Shown here: positions 1 to 8,252 of the stretch, one piece after another
Layout: every line of letters begins with the position of its first letter
Numbering within the stretch: position 1 is the first letter of the stretch
Source of the DNA: Candidatus Helarchaeota archaeon
Lineage (GTDB): Archaea > Asgardarchaeota > Lokiarchaeia > Helarchaeales > HEL-GB-A
NCBI GenBank assembly: GCA_013375405.1
Contig: JABXJU010000065.1
Span: 1-20,796 of the forward strand
Length of the DNA: 20,796 nucleotides
Direction: 5' to 3'
The notes under the pieces: model-generated
What the model was told of the DNA's origin: nothing
Databases searched by the model: none
The model's input: the letters and a program-made list of their open reading frames with translations, nothing else
Program-made: the position numbers and the translations under genes

Positions 1-2
1 GC

Positions 3-158
3 CTAGATATCGCCTGCGTGTCCGTTGATGGATACCTTGTTGCTTGCTTGGAGCATATTTCCAAAAATTCACCCCTTCCTTCATATAAAGTACAAACTGT
101 GAAATCAGTTATGATAGGGGATGAATATTGTGAGCACCACATTGAAATAGCGAGGTGA
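3..158 (+). CDS. 3' end of a V4R-like protein (partial)
   Basis: An open frame enters from the left edge and ends at TGA 156-158, giving about 51 C-terminal residues. The tail contains a Gly-Asp-x-Tyr-Cys-Glu pattern (IGDEYCEHHIEI). It resembles the end of the next protein (RGDPYGEIIV), so the two are probably tandem paralogues. In known V4R (4-vinyl reductase-like) and related ligand-binding domains, a C-terminal Gly-Asp/Ser-Pro-Tyr-Cys strand is typical; assigning the family from this fragment is inference. The Shine-Dalgarno site of the next gene (GAGGTGA, about 151-157) lies inside the end of this frame, so the two are probably co-transcribed. Confidence 0.55.
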   Translation, partial: LDIACVSVDGYLVACLEHISKNSPLPSYKVQTVKSVMIGDEYCEHHIEIAR

Positions 159-162
159 GTGA

Positions 163-795
163 ATGCCTGGGGTTGATAAATTAGGTTTTTTTAGAAAGCT
201 CTTGATAGGGCTAGGAAAAAGAATTTATTACAGGAAATCTGAAAAGGTAAACGTGCTAGGGGTCAATTTAATGTTGCGTGCTGTAATTCGGCACTATACA
301 GAATTGTTAGGTAATCTATCAGACGCACTTCAAGAATTTCAAGCTCAAGTAACCGTCACGGCAGACGAAGTAATAACTAGTCTCATCCATGAACCCCTAA
401 TGATGGGTATTTCGATGAGTTTTGCATTATCTCGATTTATCCCCGATGGCCCCTTTACCATCCAGGCATTGATCTACGGAATGATTGGGAAAGATTATAA
501 GAAGACCTTTGAAAAGGTCATTCTCGAATGGAATGAGGATAAAAGCGGGAAATTTATTATTCGTACAAAGGGTCCCGCCTGTATTCTTTGTAGCGGCGTT
601 CGGGATATAAAAATGGAAGACTTGGGAGAAAGCGAGTACGGAAACATATTATCAACGCTCTTTGGTACTATCATCAGGCAAGCTTGGAGCTATTTGGAAA
701 CACCTTACGAACTTGTGGAGGCAAAAGAAACGAAATGTCTCTTGCGTGGGGATCCATATGGTGAAATCATAGTAAGTTTTAAACCAATTGCTTAA
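163..795 (+). CDS. V4R-like small-molecule-binding domain protein
   Basis: A 210-residue protein with no clear membrane segment or signal peptide. The N-terminus is basic (residues 1-30) and is followed by helical segments around 35-65. The C-terminal part (about 130-205) is a mixed alpha/beta region with two cysteines near 138-141 (CILC), ending in a Cys-Leu-Leu-Arg-Gly-Asp-Pro-Tyr-Gly strand. That ending is like V4R-type or L-2-amino-thiazoline-carboxylate-hydrolase-like proteins, which fold as ligand-binding or sensor domains; the assignment is tentative. The start ATG is supported by GAGGTGA six to twelve bases upstream. The gene follows a shorter relative with a 4-base gap, and an enolase-superfamily gene follows about 60 bases downstream, so all three may form one transcript. 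No catalytic residues can be named with confidence. Confidence 0.6.
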   Translation: MPGVDKLGFFRKLLIGLGKRIYYRKSEKVNVLGVNLMLRAVIRHYTELLGNLSDALQEFQAQVTVTADEVITSLIHEPLMMGISMSFALSRFIPDGPFTIQALIYGMIGKDYKKTFEKVILEWNEDKSGKFIIRTKGPACILCSGVRDIKMEDLGESEYGNILSTLFGTIIRQAWSYLETPYELVEAKETKCLLRGDPYGEIIVSFKPIA

Positions 796-857
796 ATTGC
801 ATGAAGTTGTGATCTCAAATAATAACGTGCTATTTTTCGGATGATGGTGGATTATAG

Positions 858-2030
858 TTGAAATATGAAATCGAAGGTATAGAATTAACACCGGTATATG
901 TTCCATTCAAAAATTTGATAAGGCAAGCGATGGCTGAGAGTGGTGGTTTGGGGATGGCCATTGCTGCCGAAGAAGAATGGCATGGTGGGGAATTTGTTAT
1001 TTGCAAGCTTTTATGTGATGATGGCAATATTGGATTGGGTGAATCCTTCGTTTGGCTCCCAGAAACGGGTATCTCTCCCGAAGGAATAATTGACATCATC
1101 AAAAAGGCACTATCTAAATATATTATTGGTGAAAGTCCCTTCAATGTTGAAAAGATACTTCACAGGATGGATATTAACGTAGCTCGTAATGAGGTCGCTA
1201 AAGGGCTCTGTGATATGGCGTGTTATGATTTAATGGGACAAATTAAAGGAGATCCCGCCTGCGATTTTATAGGAGGGCGGAATGTCGATGAAATCCCTCT
1301 TGCAGCACTTATTCCACTCGCCGATATCGAAACCATGGTGATGCTCGCAAAGATGTTTCACAAGATAGGCTTTCGGAGTTTTAGGTACAAACTTGGGAGG
1401 GGTGTCGAAGAGGATGTAAAAATTTCTGAGAGTATTCGAGAGGCATTGGGGTCAGAAGTGCGGTTGAGAGTAGATTATAACCAGGCTTATAGTCCTGAGG
1501 AGGCTGTTGAGGCAATTAAAGCTATTGAACAATTTAGCATTGATTTTGCGGAACAACCTATCCGGGCTGATAATTTCGTCGGGATGGGATTTGTCCAAAA
1601 GCGCGTAGATACCCCCTTAATGGCTCATGAGGGCTTCTTTTCAGTTCAGGATTTCGTTACACTGGTCGAGTTGCAAGCTGTTGGAGTGCTTGGCATAAAC
1701 TCAGAGCGCCCAGGGGGCGTGACCAATGCGATTAAAGCACTAGATTATGCAGAACAACAGAGGATTAAAGCGGTAATACATAACCAACCTCTAGGAATCG
1801 CTTCTGCCATGCACATTCACTTGGCTGCCGCGAGATTCCATTCCCTTGGATATGCTACCGAATTATTCGGACAAGTAATGTTAGAAAATGACCTCATTGT
1901 TACGTCCTTGAATTATAATAAGGGGATGGCAAAAGTACCGACTGGCCCGGGCTGGGGAATTAAACTCGACGAGAATGCATTAGAGAAATATGCAACAAGT
2001 CCAACTATTTCGATAGGAAAATCATCATAA
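858..2030 (+). CDS. Mandelate racemase/muconate lactonizing enzyme family protein (enolase superfamily)
   Basis: A 390-residue enzyme with the usual length and two-domain layout: an alpha/beta capping domain (about 1-130) and a TIM-barrel domain. Enolase-superfamily enzymes abstract a proton alpha to a carboxylate with Mg2+ bound by three acids. Visible candidates are D206 (VDYNQ), E232 (AEQP) and E258 (AHEG). The barrel strand that normally carries Lys-x-Lys reads R176-Y177-K178, so the second lysine is kept and the first is Arg. H308 (IHNQP) fits the mandelate-racemase His. Its Asp partner position appears to be N281 in NSERPGG, and E335 may be the late-barrel acid. This suits the mandelate racemase or sugar-acid dehydratase side of the family; the substrate is unknown. 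The start is TTG 858 with GGTGG (846-850) upstream; there is no in-frame ATG nearby. An amidohydrolase gene lies 39 bases downstream. Confidence 0.87.
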   Translation: MKYEIEGIELTPVYVPFKNLIRQAMAESGGLGMAIAAEEEWHGGEFVICKLLCDDGNIGLGESFVWLPETGISPEGIIDIIKKALSKYIIGESPFNVEKILHRMDINVARNEVAKGLCDMACYDLMGQIKGDPACDFIGGRNVDEIPLAALIPLADIETMVMLAKMFHKIGFRSFRYKLGRGVEEDVKISESIREALGSEVRLRVDYNQAYSPEEAVEAIKAIEQFSIDFAEQPIRADNFVGMGFVQKRVDTPLMAHEGFFSVQDFVTLVELQAVGVLGINSERPGGVTNAIKALDYAEQQRIKAVIHNQPLGIASAMHIHLAAARFHSLGYATELFGQVMLENDLIVTSLNYNKGMAKVPTGPGWGIKLDENALEKYATSPTISIGKSS

Positions 2031-2069
2031 TACTTTTTAATTAGAAATAAATTAAGAAGAGAAGTTAAT

Positions 2070-3749
2070 ATGAAACACCTAACTGTTAAGCTTTTCTATA
2101 ATTGTGAAATCCTGACCTTAGATCAAAATAATTCCAAAGCTGAAGCAATGGCTATTTTTCAAGATAAAATACTAGAAGTTGGGATAGAAAACCACATCAG
2201 AAATGAAATAAATCAATTTATAGAGAATTATAATGCAAAATACGGTTATAAATTAGAATTACAAGAACAAAATTTGGGCGGTGCTTGTGTCGTCCCAGGT
2301 TTTATCGATGCACATATGCATCCCGGGTTTTATGTCTATAAAAAAACCCAACTTGACTTATCTCGCGTCAAAAGTTATGCTGAATTACATACCGTGCTAC
2401 AACAAGCACACAAATTAAGACAACCAGGGGAGTGCATTGTTGGACTCGATTTGATAGAAGATACCTTTGAAAATCTGACAGAGCGCCATTTTCCAGATAG
2501 ATATGCCCTCGATAAAATGTGTCTAGATAGACCTGTTTTCATATTCCGCCATGATGGGCACATTTGTTCTGTAAATTCCATTTTTTTGAAGCAAATAGGA
2601 ATTGATAGTTCAAATGTCAAAGAAATGACTCCAGAATCTGGGGAAATTAGGGTTGATCCTCAAGGTAATCCCATAGGGATTTTTACTGAGAAAGCAGCGG
2701 CATTTGTCCTTGGTGCTATTCCAATACCAAACTCTGATCGTTTGAAGGAAGCAGGTGTTGAGGCTTCAGCAGAATTGGCGTCATTTGGAATCACTACCTG
2801 TGGAGTTATCGTCCAATACGGCAATGTAGGGATTGAAGGTGAAGCAGGAGCTATGGTTTTACCGTTATTAGAATTATTTATTAAAGAAGGTCTCATTAAA
2901 CAGGATTACGTTTTCTATATCTCTACAAATCGCCCCAAGGTATTAAAACGTATAAAAAGATCCATTCAAAAACTTGATGCGCGAGAAAACAGGTTTGTTT
3001 TAGCGGGAATCAAAACTTACGCGGATGGTTCTTTTGGAGCTTCTACTGCCTGCTTGTTTGAACCTTTTGCTGATTCCCCTGATGGTGCTACAGGATTCAT
3101 GGTAGCGAAAAAAGAGGAACTCCATGCACTTTTTAAAGAAGCATATGACTTGGGATTTCAAATTGCCTGCCATGCCATTGGTGATAAGGCCAATAGAATT
3201 GTTGTAGATGTGTTTAAAGATATTATTGGTGAGCCTTCTAATGAATCTCCCCGCTGCCGTATTGAACATGCCTCCCTCCTCACGGACGACATTCTCACCG
3301 ATGCTTCAAATTTAGGGATAATAATGGTTTGCCAACCCGCATTTATTAATAGTGAATATACTTGGTTAGAAAAACGCTTAGGATCTAAAAGGCTCAAATA
3401 TACATATCCTTTCCGATCAATAATCGATGCCGGTATTATTTTAGCTGGAGCTTCCGATGCTCCGGTTGAATCAGTCAATGTATTCAAGGCCATTTCTGCT
3501 TGCGTCACACGACACAATCTTGTTCCAGAACAAGCAATTACCGTGATGGAAGCCCTTCGGATGTTTACTTATAATGCGGCGTATGCACTTGGACAAGAAG
3601 ATATCAAGGGGAGTCTCGAGAGAGGAAAATTAGCTGATTTCGTGGTTTTAAAACAAAATCCCGAAAAGCTCCCTCCAGATCAATTAGGCAATATTAAAAT
3701 TCTTAAAACTTATCATCGTGGCACTCAAATTTTTCAAAATAAAACCTGA
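2070..3749 (+). CDS. Amidohydrolase family 3 protein, YtcJ-like metal-dependent hydrolase
   Basis: A 559-residue cytosolic TIM-barrel hydrolase with the composite N/C-terminal beta-sandwich of the amidohydrolase superfamily. The metal-site signature is PGFIDAHMH (HxH at H82 and H84). The family block KTYADGSFG sits at 315-323, with possible metal or active-site histidines H368 (CHAIGD) and H400 (EHAS) and the late-strand Asp D463 (GASDAP). The C-terminal GSLERGKLADFVVL is the typical return to the beta-sandwich. YtcJ-type enzymes hydrolyse amide or related bonds, but substrates are mostly unknown. The start ATG has a purine-rich AAGAAGAGAAG stretch upstream. The gene follows the enolase-superfamily gene on the same strand (39-base gap) and converges with fucose isomerase. 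Residues about 40-70 form an extra charged loop before the HxH strand. Confidence 0.9.
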   Translation: MKHLTVKLFYNCEILTLDQNNSKAEAMAIFQDKILEVGIENHIRNEINQFIENYNAKYGYKLELQEQNLGGACVVPGFIDAHMHPGFYVYKKTQLDLSRVKSYAELHTVLQQAHKLRQPGECIVGLDLIEDTFENLTERHFPDRYALDKMCLDRPVFIFRHDGHICSVNSIFLKQIGIDSSNVKEMTPESGEIRVDPQGNPIGIFTEKAAAFVLGAIPIPNSDRLKEAGVEASAELASFGITTCGVIVQYGNVGIEGEAGAMVLPLLELFIKEGLIKQDYVFYISTNRPKVLKRIKRSIQKLDARENRFVLAGIKTYADGSFGASTACLFEPFADSPDGATGFMVAKKEELHALFKEAYDLGFQIACHAIGDKANRIVVDVFKDIIGEPSNESPRCRIEHASLLTDDILTDASNLGIIMVCQPAFINSEYTWLEKRLGSKRLKYTYPFRSIIDAGIILAGASDAPVESVNVFKAISACVTRHNLVPEQAITVMEALRMFTYNAAYALGQEDIKGSLERGKLADFVVLKQNPEKLPPDQLGNIKILKTYHRGTQIFQNKT

Positions 3750-3848
3750 TAAATCATATCTTGTCAACTTCAAAAAGTTAAAGCATACTACACTTATTGA
3801 GGAAAGGTGAAAAATACTTACTATTGAATAAAAAATAAAAATATATGA
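3750..3848. terminator. Convergent intergenic region with T-rich tracts
   Basis: A 99-base gap between two convergent genes. Reading leftward after the minus-strand stop at 3849 the sequence is rich in T runs (complement of the A runs at about 3811-3840), as in archaeal oligo-T termination. No hairpin stands out and no gene is seen. Confidence 0.4.
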
Positions 3849-5651
3849 TTATTTTTTTCCATACAATGGTCCGAGTGTTACACATGCGCGATAATCGGCG
3901 CCCTCTAGGTCATTCGTTCCAAAAGCATTCCACATATTAGGGCGAAAGATGTTTTTTTCAGGTACATTATGCATACAAACTGGAATCCGCAATATTGACG
4001 CAAGACTAATCAAGCCAGCACCGATATGCCCATAACAAAGTGCTGCATGATTAGCACCCCAATTGTTCATTACGGAATAGACACTTTTAAAAGCTCCTTC
4101 TCCTGTCAGTCGTGGTACGAACCAAGTTGTCGGCCAAGTTGGATTAGTGCGTTCATCTAACTTCTCATGAACTTCTTTAGGAATAGTAACTGCAAATCCC
4201 TCTGCGATTTGTAAAACAGGACCTAATCGATGGACCAAATTAATTCTTGACGCTGTAACTGGCATATCTCCTACAGTTAAGAAAGTTGATGAATAACCAC
4301 CTCCACGGAAATATTCAAGGATTGCAGGTCCCCAGCGTGTGGCTTCCAAACAATTTTCAACCTCTTCTTCCGTAATTTCCCAAAATGGTTTGATTCCAGA
4401 TTTACCATTAATCATCTGATGACCAGTTCCATCCAATGCCGCGGCTCCTGAATTAATCATGTGTATGATTCCGTCTTTTGCCAACCCCGTTAACTTTATT
4501 CCGGTGACTCTTTCTACAGCCTCAGGACTCCAAAAAGTTCTTACATCCGCGAAAATTTGAGCGGTGTTGGTTAGTAAATGCCCAAAAAGCATGACTACCC
4601 CATTAAGGGAATCATTCTCGGTTGCCATGAGATATGGTTGTCTAATTCCATTCCAATCGAAGGAGGAATTTAAGATTGCTTCAAGAAAATCACCATTTGG
4701 CATGAAATCAGTCCATTGTCTTTGACCTTGAAAACCAGCTAGGATCGCATTACGACCTAAGGCTTCCTCCCCGTATCCAATTTCTTCTAACTTTTTATTG
4801 CCCACCATTAAATCCCTTGCAATCATTGTCATTTTCACTACTGTTTCCCAGTCCTTATCTTTCTCATCTCTAGATTTTTGTGCATCCGGTGGATTTAAGT
4901 CCTTACCTTCTTTGCATTTTTCACGAACCCATTTCATTGCCCGCTCGAATTCGTCCTTATCATAGATTTCTAAATTAAGTCTCCGGATAAATTCAGACAT
5001 ATCTACATATTCATTTCGCATTCCAAGATAATTTTGAAAGAACATCTCATTTACAATGGACCCAGCGATGCCCATTGATACGGATCCCAGTGAAAGATAG
5101 GTCTTTCCTTGCATCCATGCAACTGCAAGACCCGCCCGTGCAAAGCGTAATAATTTTTCTTTCACATCATCAGGAATGGTATTATCATCAGCATCTTGGA
5201 CATCCTTACCGTAAATCCCAAAGGCAGGAAGCCCTTTTTGATTATGACCTGCCAATACTGCAGCAAGATAAACAGCTCCTGGCCTTTCTGCTCCGTTGAA
5301 TCCCCAAACTGCTTTAGGAATGAGCGGATCCATATCCATTGTTTCTGTTCCATAGCACCAACAAGGGGTTACTGTTATTGAGACACCTACATTTTCTCTA
5401 GCGAATTTATCTGCGCATTCTGCTGCTTCAGCAACGCCTCCAATGGTACTCTCCGCCATTATACATTCAACAGGAAGACCATTGGGATGATGTAAATTAT
5501 TAGATAATAAATCGGAAACGCCTCTTGCTAAATTCGTTGTCTGGTCTTCAAGAGATTCTCTTACGCCTTTTCTTCTTCCATCTATGGCTGGACGGATTCC
5601 AATTTTCGGTATAGAACCCCTGAGCCTAATTTTTCCTACAAATTTTTCCAT
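3849..5651 (-). CDS. fucI: L-fucose isomerase
   Basis: A protein of about 600 residues (E. coli FucI has 591) with extended near-identical blocks to remembered bacterial Fuc[73 protein letters not shown] and WPTTWF. FucI interconverts L-fucose and L-fuculose (also D-arabinose and D-ribulose) using Mn2+. The catalytic or metal residues are present: Glu in ATEND (about 345), Asp in FADVRT (about 369) and His in WGANH (about 535), matching E337, D361 and H528 of E. coli. I chose ATG at 5651, which has AGGTGA about 8 bases upstream; a GTG at 5663 would add four residues but overlaps that site. It is monocistronic. No fuculokinase or fuculose-phosphate aldolase is in the window. Confidence 0.97.
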   Translation of the reverse strand: MEKFVGKIRLRGSIPKIGIRPAIDGRRKGVRESLEDQTTNLARGVSDLLSNNLHHPNGLPVECIMAESTIGGVAEAAECADKFARENVGVSITVTPCWCYGTETMDMDPLIPKAVWGFNGAERPGAVYLAAVLAGHNQKGLPAFGIYGKDVQDADDNTIPDDVKEKLLRFARAGLAVAWMQGKTYLSLGSVSMGIAGSIVNEMFFQNYLGMRNEYVDMSEFIRRLNLEIYDKDEFERAMKWVREKCKEGKDLNPPDAQKSRDEKDKDWETVVKMTMIARDLMVGNKKLEEIGYGEEALGRNAILAGFQGQRQWTDFMPNGDFLEAILNSSFDWNGIRQPYLMATENDSLNGVVMLFGHLLTNTAQIFADVRTFWSPEAVERVTGIKLTGLAKDGIIHMINSGAAALDGTGHQMINGKSGIKPFWEITEEEVENCLEATRWGPAILEYFRGGGYSSTFLTVGDMPVTASRINLVHRLGPVLQIAEGFAVTIPKEVHEKLDERTNPTWPTTWFVPRLTGEGAFKSVYSVMNNWGANHAALCYGHIGAGLISLASILRIPVCMHNVPEKNIFRPNMWNAFGTNDLEGADYRACVTLGPLYGKK

Positions 5652-5845
5652 TATTTTTCTCACCTAGGCTTCTTATCATAATAGTTTTTTTTTAAATCAG
5701 AAATCACCAAATAAATTTAGAGGAATAGAAATAAAAATTCATTAGCGTTATATTTCATCTAGAACCTAATAGACGTGTTATCACTAGTCAATAAATTGGA
5801 GTTTAACTAAATTTAAAGCCATTATATTTACTGAGGAACTAATCA

Positions 5846-8083
5846 ATGGAACTTGAAGAAACATTAACAGAAAATCAGAAGAGAATTTACGAGATCGCTA
5901 AGGAATATCTTCGAAAAAACCCCCACTTCACCTTTAATGAATTATTATCAGTTTCGAAAAGGGCTAGTAAACTTCCTGATAAGGAAATAATGAATATTCT
6001 TGGAAATTTTATTCGGAAAAAAGTATTTGTCCCTGGTTCTCGACTGACACGTGAAACTATTCTTAAAAATGAAACACGAAATCAAATTTGTGATTATATT
6101 TTCCAAAATCCAGGAATCCATTTTACTCAAATTCTCACCCATTTTAAGATAGGACCATATGCCGGTCGCTGGCATTTGGAAATGTTAAAAAAATTTGGGT
6201 TTGTAAGAGACCAAAAATTTGCGAAATATAAAGTCTATTTTCACGAAGAGTTCCCACAAGATAAAGAATTACTCGTTTTCTCATTAAGGAATCCAAATGT
6301 CCTCAAAATTTTTTCAATTTTAAAATATCAATCCTTGAATCCAGCAAATCTTTCTAAAGTTCTCGAATTGCATCATTCAACTATCCAATACCATCTCGAT
6401 AAATTGCGAAAAAACAAGCTGGTAAAGGCAAATCCTGATAATGTGTATTCAATAAATACAGAATTCCTCTATTTTTTAGAGAAATACTATAATTTCACCC
6501 TATCATCAGAATTAAATGAAAAATTAGCAGAGTTTATTGAAGTAAAAAAGCCAGCTGCTCCACCACTTGAAGAAATAGTTAAAGTTCTACGTGAATATGA
6601 TTATTTTGGAGGCAATATTCGGTATAAAGTCGCTGTCCAAAACATCACAAAAATGACGATTTCCAAAATAGATATTATGATTACAGCGACTTCGCAATAC
6701 ACGTTAGAGGATAAAGTACAAACAATCGATCATTTAGTGCCAGGTGAGACACGAGGGGTTGATTTCATTTTGACGCCTTTGCAATGCGGAAAATCACAAG
6801 TGTATGCCACTGTTGCTTACACAGATGGTTTCGGAAAGCCTCAAAGTGCTGTTGTTCAACCCAAAGAAGTCTGGATCAAATGTCCATTAGTTTCTCCAAA
6901 GAAAGTAATGGTAAATCAAATGACTGAATGGAAAAAGGATCTTCAGAAAGGGTCCAGCAAAATTGAATTCGAATCTATTGTTCCAAAACAGATGTTTGAA
7001 ATTGCTCATAATCAAATCACCGCTTTAGATTTAGCAGAAGTAATTTTTGATGATATAAATTATAAATGCGCATTTTTAGGTTTAGCAAAGGTTACCTCTA
7101 CTAAAATGATGGTTGAAGTAATAATTGTATCAAATACACTTGTTTTAGATGTTTGGGCCGATAGCCTGAAACAAGCTACTGGATTTTTAGCGTACATCCG
7201 TAATCTTATCAATATTGCTCTTGAAAGTGCGCAAAAACTAATGGGACGGGTCGAACAACTGGGACAAAAAATCTTAGGTATATTTGAAATCACAAACCGA
7301 ATAGTTCAATTGTTTGAATACTGCGAAAAACTATGGATAATTAGTGAAATTCTCATAATTTTGAAGGAAATAAATTCGCGGCTTAATCGGCTTTTTCCAG
7401 ATCTCGAAGTGATTGATCAGATTTCTAGTTGGATTGAAACTCTTGAAGTTAGTTTTAAAGTAGGTGATTCAATTCGAGAAAAGGATAGCACCAGACTACA
7501 AACAAATATCCAAAGTTGGTTGAATCATCTTATACGACTTGCTAGAGCAAATATCGAAATATTTGCTCAAACTTTTAAAGAACAGAATGACCAAATAACT
7601 CATTTTACCTTTCTACTTGCTGAATTAGAGAAGTATAATCAAAAACTTATTGAAAAAGTCATTCATAAAATCCTAATACATATAATACTCATCGATACTC
7701 AGTCAGGTTTATCGCTTTATAATTTAAATTTTCAGGAAACTCAAACTGATACCGATCTCATGAGTGGCTTCCTCAGTGCTATTCAGCAATTTGGAGCCGA
7801 ACTTTCCCAAGAGACAACCTCCGTTAAAAAAATTGAGTATCATGGATTTGAAATCAATTTGGAGGATGGGAACTTGACTCGTGCTGCTCTTATTCTAAAA
7901 GGAACTGGGCCAGAAATACTCCGGAAAAACCTTGTGACTTTCTTGAGAGAATTTGAAGCCAAATATGGATCTTTGGTTCAAAACTTCAAGGGTGATGTCA
8001 CTGTTTTCCGGGATTCACGGGAATTAATTGAAAAATATTTTGTTGAGAAACCTTATGAAGAGAAATCTTTCCTCCCCTCCTAA
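5846..8083 (+). CDS. Winged-helix / coat-appendage-like / longin-like multidomain protein
   Basis: A 745-residue soluble protein. Residues about 10-60, 75-135 and 145-205 look like three winged-helix units; the third (LHHSTIQYHLDKLRKNKLV) is ArsR-like. Residues about 240-346 look like an Ig-type beta-sandwich (KVAVQNIT..., LVPGETRGVDFILTPLQCGK, KEVWIKCPLV), resembling appendage (ear) sandwiches of adaptins and coatomer. Residues about 355-455 look like an alpha/beta platform (KIEFESIVPKQMFEIAHNQI, then beta-rich). A long helical stretch follows (455-600), then a longin/roadblock-like region (605-735: IILIDTQSGLSLYNLNF, DLMSGFLSAIQQFG, FRDSRELIEKYF). These domain calls are from pattern memory and are inference. 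The start ATG has GAGGA (5833-5837) upstream. It is a hypothetical regulator or scaffold, beside membrane and GTPase genes. Confidence 0.75.
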   Translation: MELEETLTENQKRIYEIAKEYLRKNPHFTFNELLSVSKRASKLPDKEIMNILGNFIRKKVFVPGSRLTRETILKNETRNQICDYIFQNPGIHFTQILTHFKIGPYAGRWHLEMLKKFGFVRDQKFAKYKVYFHEEFPQDKELLVFSLRNPNVLKIFSILKYQSLNPANLSKVLELHHSTIQYHLDKLRKNKLVKANPDNVYSINTEFLYFLEKYYNFTLSSELNEKLAEFIEVKKPAAPPLEEIVKVLREYDYFGGNIRYKVAVQNITKMTISKIDIMITATSQYTLEDKVQTIDHLVPGETRGVDFILTPLQCGKSQVYATVAYTDGFGKPQSAVVQPKEVWIKCPLVSPKKVMVNQMTEWKKDLQKGSSKIEFESIVPKQMFEIAHNQITALDLAEVIFDDINYKCAFLGLAKVTSTKMMVEVIIVSNTLVLDVWADSLKQATGFLAYIRNLINIALESAQKLMGRVEQLGQKILGIFEITNRIVQLFEYCEKLWIISEILIILKEINSRLNRLFPDLEVIDQISSWIETLEVSFKVGDSIREKDSTRLQTNIQSWLNHLIRLARANIEIFAQTFKEQNDQITHFTFLLAELEKYNQKLIEKVIHKILIHIILIDTQSGLSLYNLNFQETQTDTDLMSGFLSAIQQFGAELSQETTSVKKIEYHGFEINLEDGNLTRAALILKGTGPEILRKNLVTFLREFEAKYGSLVQNFKGDVTVFRDSRELIEKYFVEKPYEEKSFLPS

Positions 8084-8241
8084 AATTTCAAATTAATTTC
8101 GAGTATCTAATCTTCAACAAAAAGTAGCCCTTTTAACCTCATTCGGAAAATCCTACCACATACGCGGATAATCCTACTAATCCCCTTCTTAAATTCTATT
8201 TCAATTATGTATTATAGAATTCTAAATATTGACTTTCAATT

Positions 8242-8246
8242 GAGGT
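8242..8246 (+). promoter_or_regulatory. Shine-Dalgarno GAGGT deciding the start at 8253
   Basis: GAGGT sits six bases before ATG 8253. The upstream gap (8084-8241) also contains an AT-rich palindromic TAGAATTCTA near 8215-8224 that could belong to a promoter. There is no gene in the gap. Confidence 0.55.
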
Positions 8247-8252
8247 AATGAT

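Noticed and set aside
3158..3517. A 119-residue minus-strand open frame inside the amidohydrolase gene
   Set aside because: It is a shadow of the well-supported plus-strand enzyme, without coding signals of its own.
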